A stretch of DNA of 64,000 nucleotides from NCBI RefSeq assembly GCF_023499255.1, contig NZ_CP092183.1, positions 5,266,501 to 5,330,500 of the forward strand, written 5' to 3'. The stretch is from Couchioplanes caeruleus. Lineage in GTDB: Bacteria > Actinomycetota > Actinomycetes > Mycobacteriales > Micromonosporaceae. This document shows positions 1 through 8,176 of the stretch, piece by piece. Position numbers and translations under genes: made by a program. Position 1 is the first letter of the stretch. Each line of letters starts with the position of its first letter. Under the pieces are notes generated by a model. That model was not told the DNA's origin. It saw nothing but the letters and a program-made list of their open reading frames with translations, and did no database searches.

Positions 1-1
1 G

Positions 2-397
2 ACGCCGGAGTTCATCGAGACGACGCTGCCGTACCGGGCGATGATCGACGCCGGCACCGGCCCGTGGCCGACCGCGCTGAACCCGCAGATCTGCGAGTGG
101 CCGGCGGGCACGCGCCCGACCGGGCCGGTCCGGTGCCGCGACGACGGCCCGTCCCCGGGCGGCCAGGCGCAGTCGGGCGGCGGCGGCAACTACCTGTCGA
201 ACGAGAGCATGTACCGCTCCAACCGGCTGCGCCTGAAGCTGGGCGCCACCGACGTACCGGGCGGCCACCTGCACATCTCCGCCCTGGTGTACCCGGCCGA
301 CCCGCTCGTCGTCACCGACGACGCGTTCTCGGCCGACCGGGCGGCGACGATCGAGCAGACCGTCGCCCTGGTCAAGGCCGCCGGCGCCGCCGCTTAG
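2..397 (+). CDS. C-terminal part of a pyroglutamyl-peptidase (C15)-like protein, 5' end outside window
   Basis: The reading frame is open from the window edge to the TAG at 395-397; about 131 residues are visible. Two signatures resemble peptidase family C15: GGGGNYLSNESMY aligns with the nucleophile block (usually YxCN) and GGHLHISAL with the histidine block (usually GFIHIP), followed by the amphipathic C-terminal helix (IEQTVALVKAA). At the nucleophile position the family Cys is Ser here (YLSN). Activity against N-terminal pyroglutamate is therefore doubtful, or the protein may belong to a Ser-containing secreted actinobacterial subgroup. The N-terminal half and any signal peptide lie upstream, so this is a fold-level assignment. 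Confidence 0.45.
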   Translation, partial: TPEFIETTLPYRAMIDAGTGPWPTALNPQICEWPAGTRPTGPVRCRDDGPSPGGQAQSGGGGNYLSNESMYRSNRLRLKLGATDVPGGHLHISALVYPADPLVVTDDAFSADRAATIEQTVALVKAAGAAA

Positions 398-470
398 CGC
401 GGACGCCGGGACCGACACCCCGGTGACGGCCGCCGGACCGCCGCCCTGGTGAAGGCTGCCGGGCCGCCGC

Positions 471-815
471 TCAGCGCGGGCGCCGGGCATCCGCCCAGCC
501 CGCCGCCGCCAGCCCCGCGGCGATGACGGAATCGGTCAGGGCCGGGCGGCGCCACCGCGGGGCCACCGCCGCGACGGCGAGGTCGCCGGCCGCGTGGACG
601 GTGTCCACGACCGCGCCGAGGGCCGCCACCGGCCCGCCCGGCGCGGCGGCCGTCACGACGGCCTGCAGAACGTGCCGGGCGCCGAGCACCCGCGCCACGG
701 CGACCGCGCCGGGCGTGGGCGGGCGGCCCGTCGCGCGCAGCACGGTGTCCGGCATCAGGAGCAGGGCGCAGCCGTAGACGGCTCGTCCGGCCAGGGCAAG
801 GCGCAGCGCAACCAT
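471..815 (-). CDS. small hydrophobic membrane protein, unknown function
   Basis: This is a 114-residue Ala/Val-rich protein. It has an apparent membrane segment near the N-terminus (residues 5-25) and further hydrophobic stretches around 40-60 and 90-105, ending in an Arg-rich tail. Codon use has the expected high third-position GC. It begins at ATG 813-815, downstream of fliQ on the same strand but separated from it by a strong terminator, so it is probably transcribed on its own. I do not recognise a characterised family; it recalls small DUF4267-type membrane proteins, a weak impression only. Confidence 0.5.
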   Translation of the reverse strand: MVALRLALAGRAVYGCALLLMPDTVLRATGRPPTPGAVAVARVLGARHVLQAVVTAAAPGGPVAALGAVVDTVHAAGDLAVAAVAPRWRRPALTDSVIAAGLAAAGWADARRPR

Positions 816-852
816 GGCGATGCCCTACCCGTGGCCGAGGGCGACAAACGGT

Positions 853-888
853 GAAGGCCGCCTCTCGCAATCGCGAGGGGCGGCCTTC
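853..888 (-). terminator. strong hairpin terminator downstream of fliQ
   Basis: Two 16-nt arms (853-868 and 873-888) pair almost perfectly, with one G-T wobble, around the 4-nt loop AATC. The hairpin begins 17 nt past the fliQ stop and lies before the start of the next minus-strand gene, which fits a transcription terminator. The T-tract is weak, as is usual in high-GC actinobacteria. Confidence 0.75.
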
Positions 889-905
889 GAGCTCTCCGGC
901 GGAGG

Positions 906-1175
906 TCAGCTCAGCAGCGACGGGATCTTCTCGAACAGCTGCGTCGTGAACGTCACCATCTCGTGCAACATCCAGTTCCCGCTGAACAGGATCGCCGCAC
1001 CCACCGCCGCCGCCTTCGGCACGAAGCTCAGCGTCGCCTCCTGAATCTGCGTCACCGACTGGAACAACGAGATCGCGAACCCGATCAGCAACGCGGTCAC
1101 CAGCACCGGCGCGCACATCTTCGCCGCGATGGTCATGGCCTGCAGCCCCAGCTCAACGATCTGCGTGTCCGTCAT
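906..1175 (-). CDS. fliQ: flagellar biosynthesis export protein FliQ
   Basis: The 89-residue protein starts MTDTQIVELG and has the two long hydrophobic helices of FliQ/YscS (about residues 12-38 and 50-75), with the conserved connecting segment SVTQIQEATLSFVPK. FliQ joins FliP and FliR in the membrane core of the flagellar type III export gate. The ATG at 1173-1175 gives the usual family length; the open frame runs 24 codons further upstream, but that part is Arg-rich and unlike FliQ. No other flagellar gene is in the window: it is followed by a terminator and an unrelated membrane protein. It may be a detached or second copy, while the main flagellar cluster would lie elsewhere. Confidence 0.85.
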   Translation of the reverse strand: MTDTQIVELGLQAMTIAAKMCAPVLVTALLIGFAISLFQSVTQIQEATLSFVPKAAAVGAAILFSGNWMLHEMVTFTTQLFEKIPSLLS

Positions 1176-1455
1176 GCCCATCCAATCGCCCACCCCGCGA
1201 ACCCGCCGAGCGCAGAACAGGCGCGCCCCGGTTGCCGTTCGGTTCACCCCACCGGAACCCTCAAGTCGGCCGCTCGGCCCGCTCCCGGACGGCGGCCATC
1301 TTCGCCCGATGCGCGGCGTGCCTGGGTGCGAAACGGTGGCAACGGCCCGTGTCGCCTCTCACGAGTGGATCTTGTCAGGCCGCCCGGGGACCGGGCGATG
1401 GGTCAGATGGCCGCGACGATGCCGGCCTCCCTGACCCACAATCCCGGAACGGATC
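1176..1455. other. divergent intergenic region between fliQ and the PQ-loop gene
   Basis: This 280-bp stretch must carry the promoters of two divergent genes. I see no clear -35/-10 pair, no strong dyad and no convincing small ORF. Confidence 0.4.
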
Positions 1456-2478
1456 ATGTTCTCCACTGCTCTGCTCGGCTGGTTCGGCGCCGCTCTGTCC
1501 ATGTCCCTCCCCTGGCCGCAGGTGTACCGCTCCTGCATCCAGGGCCGTACGGGCGGGCTGTCCGCCACGGCGTGCTGGCTGGGCCTGGCGATGCCGGTCG
1601 GGTGGATCACGTACGGGCTGCTGTCCGGCGAGACGGTGCAGGTGGTCACCAACACCGTCAACGGCGCCGCCGGTCTGGGCGTGCTGGCCGTCGTGCTGTG
1701 GCGGCGCGACGACCTGCGTACCGGCCGCAAGCTGCTGGTCACGGCGAGCGGCGCCGCGGGCGTGCTCGCCGCGGTCGTGGTGAGCGTCGCGGTGGCCGCC
1801 CTCACCGACGCCACCGGTGCCCACGTGGCGGCCGTGCTGGGCCTGATCCTCGCCGGCACCTCGTTCGTGTCGGCCATTCCCCAGCCGCTGTCGCTGCTGC
1901 GCGACCGTACCCAGGACCTGAGCGGCCTGTCCCCGCTGCGCTGGCGCCTGGCCGCGGGGGCGTGCGCCTCCTGGATGACGTACGGCCTCACGACCGGCCA
2001 GACCGCGGTGTGGCTGTCCGCCGTCGTGGGCCTGACCAGCGCCCTGATCGTCTGCTCCATCCTGTTCCTGGCCGGCCGCACCGCCCCGGCCGCCGCCCCG
2101 GTTGCCGAGGCCGTCCCCGTGGCCCGGGGCGTGGCCGCCGTGGCCCGGCCGGCCCGTGGCACCGCCCGCGTCGTCCGCCCGGCCGCGGTCCCCGCCCGGG
2201 TCGCCGCCTCCGCCGTTTCCGCCGCCGCCGTAACCGCATCCGCCGCAACCGCCGTGTCCGTCGCCACCGCCGTGTCCGCCGCCGTCACCGTCTCCGCCGG
2301 CGTCACCGCGACGCTCGTGCGGCCCGGGCCGGCCCGGGTCGTCCGGGCCGCCGCGGCGGTCACCCGCTCGGCCCGCCCGGTCAGCGGGCCCCGCGTCGCG
2401 CCGGTACGGGTTCCCCGCCCGGCCCGGCCTGCCGCCGCTCGGCCCGTCCGGGGCATCGCCCGGGTCGCCACGGCCTGA
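1456..2478 (+). CDS. PQ-loop/SemiSWEET-like membrane protein with long low-complexity tail
   Basis: The 340-residue protein has two PQ-loop repeats: the first with PWPQVYRSCIQGRTGGLS (about residues 19-36), the second with IPQPLSLLRDRTQDLSGLS (about 136-154). Each is followed by further membrane helices, giving about seven helices up to residue 205. PQ-loop and SemiSWEET proteins move sugars or amino acids across membranes or act as receptors. Residues 210-340 form an Ala/Val/Arg/Pro-rich tail without acidic residues, with short degenerate repeats (for example VSAAAVTASAATAVSVATAVSA); it may be an extended cytosolic or nucleic-acid-binding tail. The substrate cannot be read from the sequence. 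The gene stands alone. Confidence 0.6.
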   Translation: MFSTALLGWFGAALSMSLPWPQVYRSCIQGRTGGLSATACWLGLAMPVGWITYGLLSGETVQVVTNTVNGAAGLGVLAVVLWRRDDLRTGRKLLVTASGAAGVLAAVVVSVAVAALTDATGAHVAAVLGLILAGTSFVSAIPQPLSLLRDRTQDLSGLSPLRWRLAAGACASWMTYGLTTGQTAVWLSAVVGLTSALIVCSILFLAGRTAPAAAPVAEAVPVARGVAAVARPARGTARVVRPAAVPARVAASAVSAAAVTASAATAVSVATAVSAAVTVSAGVTATLVRPGPARVVRAAAAVTRSARPVSGPRVAPVRVPRPARPAAARPVRGIARVATA

Positions 2479-2577
2479 GTCCCGGCAACACTTCTGTCAC
2501 GACTGCTGTCACCGCCGAAAGGTTCTTCACGTCGCACTGGTACCCTTGCCGCGCTTTTCGCCCATGGAGGTAAACAC

Positions 2578-3699
2578 GTGCGCCGGAATCTGGTGGCCCT
2601 TGCGGCGGTCGGACTGCTCAGCGTCGGCGGTCTCACCGCCTGCACCGACGATGACGACAGCGGCTCCGCCGCCGAGGCGCGCCGCGCCGACGGGACAGGC
2701 AAGGTCGGGGTGATCCTGCCCGACACCACGACCTCGCAGCGCTGGGGCAGCGACGACCCCAAACTGCTCAAGGCGGCGCTCGACGCGGCCGACGTCCCGG
2801 TGGAGATCGAGAACGCGCAGGGAGACGGCGCGAACTTCCAGCGCATCGGCGACCGCATGATCGCCGAGGGCGTCACCGTGCTGATCATCGCCAACGTCGA
2901 CCCCGCCAGCGGCAAGTACGTGCTGGACAAGGCCAAGGCGGCCAAGGTCAAGACCATCGACTACGACCGGCTGACGCTCAACGGCGGCGCCGACTACTAC
3001 GTCAGCTTCGACGGCGAGCAGGTCGGCAAGTACCAGGGCGAGGGCCTCATCCGCTGCCTGCAGGACAAGAAGGTCGACACGCCGCGGATCGTCTACCTCA
3101 ACGGCGCGCCCTCCGACAACAACGCGCTGCTGTTCAAGAACGGCTACGACTCCGTGCTGCAGCCGAAGTTCGACGACGGCACCTTCCTCAAGGGCCCGGA
3201 CCAGTCCGTGGACAAGTGGGAGAACAAGGAGGGCCGGGCGATCTTCGTCGAGATGATGAACCAGTACAACAACCAGATCGACGGCGTGCTGGCCGCCAAC
3301 GACGGCTTGGGCAACGCGGCGATCACCGTGCTGCGCGAGCGCAAGCGCAACGGCAAGCCGATGAACGGCATGGTGCCGGTCACCGGCCAGGACGCGGAGA
3401 CGCAGGGCCTGCAGAACATCCTCGCCGGCGACCAGTGCATGACGGTGTACAAGCCGATCAAGAAGGAGGCGGACGCGGCCGCGAAGCTCGCGATCAGCCT
3501 CTTCAAGGGCGAGCAGGCCAAGGTGGTCGACCGGGTGAAGGACCCGGAGTCGGGCGCGTACGTGCCCGCCGTACTGCTGGACCCGATCCCGATCTACAAG
3601 GAGAACGTCGCCGACGTCATCAAGGACGGCTTCGCGACGAAGAAGGCGGTCTGCGCCGGCCGGTTCGCCACGCTGTGCCGGGAGAACGGCATCAAGTGA
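2578..3699 (+). CDS. sugar ABC transporter substrate-binding lipoprotein, xylose type
   Basis: The 373-residue protein starts at GTG, preceded by a GGAGGT ribosome site at 2566-2571. It has a lipoprotein signal with lipobox LTAC (Cys about residue 22), followed by a periplasmic-binding fold of the XylF/ChvE group; the segments VGVILPDTTTSQRW, VTVLIIANVDPASGKYVLDKA and DGEQVGKYQGEGL are typical. It should bind a free aldopentose or hexose outside the cell. No permease or ATPase gene follows; the gene ends at a strong terminator. It must use components encoded elsewhere or act as a sensor. The xylanase operon immediately downstream, on the other strand, fits a role in xylose capture. Confidence 0.8.
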   Translation: MRRNLVALAAVGLLSVGGLTACTDDDDSGSAAEARRADGTGKVGVILPDTTTSQRWGSDDPKLLKAALDAADVPVEIENAQGDGANFQRIGDRMIAEGVTVLIIANVDPASGKYVLDKAKAAKVKTIDYDRLTLNGGADYYVSFDGEQVGKYQGEGLIRCLQDKKVDTPRIVYLNGAPSDNNALLFKNGYDSVLQPKFDDGTFLKGPDQSVDKWENKEGRAIFVEMMNQYNNQIDGVLAANDGLGNAAITVLRERKRNGKPMNGMVPVTGQDAETQGLQNILAGDQCMTVYKPIKKEADAAAKLAISLFKGEQAKVVDRVKDPESGAYVPAVLLDPIPIYKENVADVIKDGFATKKAVCAGRFATLCRENGIK

Positions 3700-3709
3700 C
3701 TCACGCAGA

Positions 3710-3739
3710 AAGGGGCGGCCGGGTGACCGGCCGCCCCTT
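3710..3739. terminator. bidirectional hairpin terminator
   Basis: A perfect 13-bp stem (3710-3722 with 3727-3739) with GTGA loop starts with AA and ends with TT. It therefore works in both directions, between the convergent sugar-binding protein gene and the esterase gene. Confidence 0.85.
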
Positions 3740-3747
3740 CGCTGCGT

Positions 3748-5067
3748 TCAGGCGGTGGTGCAGGTGGCGCCGTTGAGCGTGAACCCGCTCGGCGCCCGGT
3801 TGTCGCCGGTGTGCGTGGCCTGGTAGCCGATCCCCACGGAGGCTCCGGGGGCCAGCGCCGCGTTGTAGCTGACGTTACGGGCGCTCACCTGGCCCGAGGC
3901 GGGCGAGTAGGTGGCGTTCCAGCCGGACGTGATGGTCTGCCCGGCCGGCAGGGCGAAGCCCAGCGTCCAGCCGTTGATCGCCGTACTGCCCGTGTTGGTG
4001 ATGGACAGCGACGCGGTCAGGCCGGTGTTCCACGCGTTGGTGGTGACGGCGACCCGGCAGGCTCCCGTGGACGGAGGCGTCGACGGAGGCGTGGACGGGG
4101 GCGTCGAGGGCGGGGTGGACGGGGGCGTGGACGGGTCGCTGGTCCGGTCGAGGCCGAAGAAGGCGATCGCCATGGCCGCCATCCCGCTCATCGGCAGCGA
4201 GTGGCCGACCCCGGCCACGCTGATGCCCTCGACCGGCGCCTGCACGGACGCGTTGCCGTACCGGGTACGGGTCCAGCCCTGCTGCGGCGTGTCCGTCTGT
4301 ACCGGGGTCTGGCTGACGCCCAGGACGTTCGTCCACTGCTTGATCTCTTCCTGGAAATTCTGGTACCGCAGCGTGTCGTCCGTCGTCCCGTGGAACACCT
4401 GCATGCGCGGGCGCGGCCCGGAATACCCGGGGTAGGCACCCCGCACCAGGTCGCCCCACGCCTGCGGGGTCTTCGTGACCTGGCCGTTGGCGCAGGCGCT
4501 GTTCCAGCCGGAGCCGTCGGTGGTCGCGAAGCAGCCGAACGGCACACCCGAGAACGCCGCCCCGGCCGCGAAGACGTCCGGGTAGTCGCCGAGCAGGACG
4601 TTGGTCATCATCGCGCCGGAGGACGCGCCGGTGACGAAGGTCCGGGCCGTGTCGGTGGCGTACCGCTGCTGGACGTAGCGGACCATCGACACGATGCCGA
4701 CCGGGTCGCTGCCGCCGTCGTGGCGCAGCGCGGCCGGCGAGGACACGTCGAAGCAGTTGCCGGAGCGCGTCGCGGACGGGTAGATCACGATGAAGCCGTA
4801 CCTGTCGGCCAGCGAGGCGAACTCGGTGCCGGAGTAGAACGCCGGCCCGGAGCCGGTGCAGTAGTGCACGGCCACGAGCACCGCCGGGCGGGCCGCCAGC
4901 CGGTCGGGGACGTACAGGTGCATCCGCAGGCTGCTCGGGTTGGTGCCGAAGTTCGTGACCTCCTGCAGGGAGGCCGCCTGGGCCGCGGTGGCCGGCATGA
5001 GGATCGCCGCGCCCAGCGCGAGGGCCGAGGCGGCCGCCGCGAGCAGCGCTTTCACGGTTCGTCGCAT
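3748..5067 (-). CDS. secreted CE1-type esterase (PHB-depolymerase family) with CBM2
   Basis: The 439-residue protein starts MRRTVKALLAAAAS with a Sec signal ending near ATAAQA. The esterase domain (about residues 35-300) is of the LpqC/PHB-depolymerase type: nucleophile motif GASSGAM, acid in HGTTDD, histidine in GVGHSLP. A Pro/Ser/Thr linker of PSTPP repeats leads to a CBM2 cellulose/xylan-binding domain (about 340-439), with the paired Cys and NAWNTG and SGWNATYS segments. Related enzymes remove acetyl or feruloyl groups from xylan. It begins 10 nt after the xylanase stop, with ribosome site GGGGAA directly after that stop, so the two are one operon. The upstream in-frame extension to 5148 lies inside the xylanase gene and is rejected. 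Confidence 0.85.
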   Translation of the reverse strand: MRRTVKALLAAAASALALGAAILMPATAAQAASLQEVTNFGTNPSSLRMHLYVPDRLAARPAVLVAVHYCTGSGPAFYSGTEFASLADRYGFIVIYPSATRSGNCFDVSSPAALRHDGGSDPVGIVSMVRYVQQRYATDTARTFVTGASSGAMMTNVLLGDYPDVFAAGAAFSGVPFGCFATTDGSGWNSACANGQVTKTPQAWGDLVRGAYPGYSGPRPRMQVFHGTTDDTLRYQNFQEEIKQWTNVLGVSQTPVQTDTPQQGWTRTRYGNASVQAPVEGISVAGVGHSLPMSGMAAMAIAFFGLDRTSDPSTPPSTPPSTPPSTPPSTPPSTGACRVAVTTNAWNTGLTASLSITNTGSTAINGWTLGFALPAGQTITSGWNATYSPASGQVSARNVSYNAALAPGASVGIGYQATHTGDNRAPSGFTLNGATCTTA

Positions 5068-5077
5068 CGCGGTTCCC

Positions 5078-6463
<1,386 letters not shown>

Positions 6464-6667
6464 CTAGGGGGAGGGCGCCGAGCGATTCACAGGAGTCGAT
6501 CGGCGGTGGCCGGACGTTAACGAAACAATCCCGTAACTTCAACGGCCCGGATTACGCGCCCGCGGGTCGCCATCGGCCCGTTTCGCGGCTTTGGCATCCG
6601 TATATCCGGCGATTCCGGTCGACTGCAGGGCCGCAACTTCCGGTCTCTTCGCACCATTCGCAGAATG

Positions 6668-6681
6668 CGGGAGCGCTCCCA
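6668..6681. promoter_or_regulatory. CebR-like LacI-family operator
   Basis: The sequence CGGGAGCGCTCCCA matches 13 of 14 positions of the Streptomyces CebR box TGGGAGCGCTCCCA, a cello-oligosaccharide-responsive repressor site. It lies between the divergent xylanase operon (217 bp away) and the GDSL hydrolase gene (152 bp away), so it could control either or both. The match to the known box is from memory; binding is inferred. Confidence 0.7.
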
Positions 6682-6736
6682 TTGAGCCCGGCGGATGCCT
6701 GTGGCACGTTTCGCCGAGGCCCCGGCGATCACCCGC

Positions 6737-6835
6737 GGCGCCGCCCGCCCGACGAAGACCCCGGCCCGCGGCGCCGCCCGCACGACGAAGGCGACCGCTG
6801 ACGGCGCCGCCCGGCACCACGAAGGAGTCCCCATG
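6737..6835 (+). repeat. three 33-bp tandem repeats spanning the leader of the GDSL gene
   Basis: The core GGCGCCGCCCG recurs at 6737, 6770 and 6803, exactly 33 bp apart, each followed a few nt later by ACGAAG. The third ACGAAG extends to GAAGGAG, the ribosome site of the next gene. In the GDSL frame the repeats would encode 11-residue units beginning GAAR. They may be a duplicated translation-initiation segment. Confidence 0.7.
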
Positions 6836-8167
6836 CCCGACCGACGCGCCCCCCGCCCCACCCGGCGCGAGCTCCTGGCCGCCGCCGGCGGCTCGGCGAT
6901 CGCCGCCGCACTGCCCGCAGCAGCCGGAGCCGCACCCGCGGGAGCGGCACCCGCCGGGGCGGCCCCGTCCGGCCGCCGGGACCGCTGGGTCGCCACCTGG
7001 GGCGCGATGCCGCAGCTGACCGAGCCGGGCAACATGCCGCCCGCGGCGTTCATCCGCGACGGAGTGGTCCTGCCCGACACCACCCTGCGGCAGACACTGC
7101 GGGTCACGGTCGGCGGTGGTCCCGTACGGCTGCGCTTCTCCAACGCCTTCGGCGGCGCCGACCTGCCGCTGAGCGCCGTCCGGATCGCGCTGCCGGCCGG
7201 CGGGAAAGCGGGCGTGGCGGCGATCCAGGAGGGCACCTCACGCCCGGTGACGTTCCGCGGCAGGCCGGCGACGGTGGTCCCGATGGGCGCGCAGGTGGTC
7301 TCCGACCCGATCGCCATGGACCTGGCGCCCGGCTCGATCGTGACCGTGACCGTCCATCTCGCCGAGGGTCAGGCCTCCACCTCCATCACCTCGCACCCCG
7401 GCTCCCGGACGACGTCGTACCTGCTGGCCGGCGCGCACGTGGACGACACCGACCTGCCCGGCGCCACCCCGGTCGACCACTGGTACTTCCTCAGCGGCCT
7501 CGAGGTGCTGCCCACCGCGCCGGCCCACGCGCTCGTGCTGCTCGGCGACTCCCTGACCGACGGCCGCGGCTCCACGACCAACGGCAACAACCGCTGGCCC
7601 GACCAGCTGTTCGACCGGCTGCAGGCCCTGCCCCGGCTGCGCGACGTCGCGCTCGTCAACGAGGCGGCGGGCGGCAACCGGGTGCTGCGCGACGGGCTCG
7701 GGCCGAACGCCCTGGCCCGGCTGGACCGCGACGTGCTGGCCCAGACCGGCGCGGCGTGGCTGATCGTCTTCGAGGGCGTCAACGACATCGGCACGGCCCC
7801 CGCCACCACGGCGGACCAGCAGCGGATCACCGACGAGCTGCTCTTCGCGTACGACCAGATCGTGCTGCGCTGCCACGCGCAGGACCTGGTGGTCTGCGGG
7901 GCGACGCTGCTGCCCTTCGGCGGCAACGAGGGCTACGACGACGCGGGCGGGCTGCGCGAGCAGAGCCGCCGTACGGTCAACGACTGGATCCGCGGCAGCG
8001 GCGTGTTCGACGTCGTGGCCGACTTCGACGCCGCCGTCCGTGACCCCCGCGATCCGCGCCGGCTGCTCGCCGAGTACGACACCGGCGACCACCTGCACCT
8101 CAACCCGGCCGGATACCGGGCCCTGGCCGACGCCGTGCCGCTGCGCCTGTTCGCGACGCTCCCCTGA
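6833..8167 (+). CDS. secreted SGNH/GDSL-family hydrolase
   Basis: The 444-residue protein starts MPDRRAPRPTRREL, with a twin-Arg signal and Ala-rich core to about residue 40. The first half (about 48-230) is a beta-rich domain typical of large actinobacterial SGNH esterases. The hydrolase half has block I VLLGDSLTDGRG, Gly/Asn blocks NEAAGGNRVL and FEGVNDIG, and the catalytic Asp-His in GDHLHLNPAGY. The substrate is probably an acyl or acetyl ester on a polysaccharide or lipid. The start at 6833 is favoured by GAAGGAG at 6821-6827. The frame is open upstream to 6695, but that adds 46 residues of repeats before the signal peptide. Confidence 0.8.
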   Translation: MPDRRAPRPTRRELLAAAGGSAIAAALPAAAGAAPAGAAPAGAAPSGRRDRWVATWGAMPQLTEPGNMPPAAFIRDGVVLPDTTLRQTLRVTVGGGPVRLRFSNAFGGADLPLSAVRIALPAGGKAGVAAIQEGTSRPVTFRGRPATVVPMGAQVVSDPIAMDLAPGSIVTVTVHLAEGQASTSITSHPGSRTTSYLLAGAHVDDTDLPGATPVDHWYFLSGLEVLPTAPAHALVLLGDSLTDGRGSTTNGNNRWPDQLFDRLQALPRLRDVALVNEAAGGNRVLRDGLGPNALARLDRDVLAQTGAAWLIVFEGVNDIGTAPATTADQQRITDELLFAYDQIVLRCHAQDLVVCGATLLPFGGNEGYDDAGGLREQSRRTVNDWIRGSGVFDVVADFDAAVRDPRDPRRLLAEYDTGDHLHLNPAGYRALADAVPLRLFATLP

Positions 8168-8176
8168 GGCCGCTGG

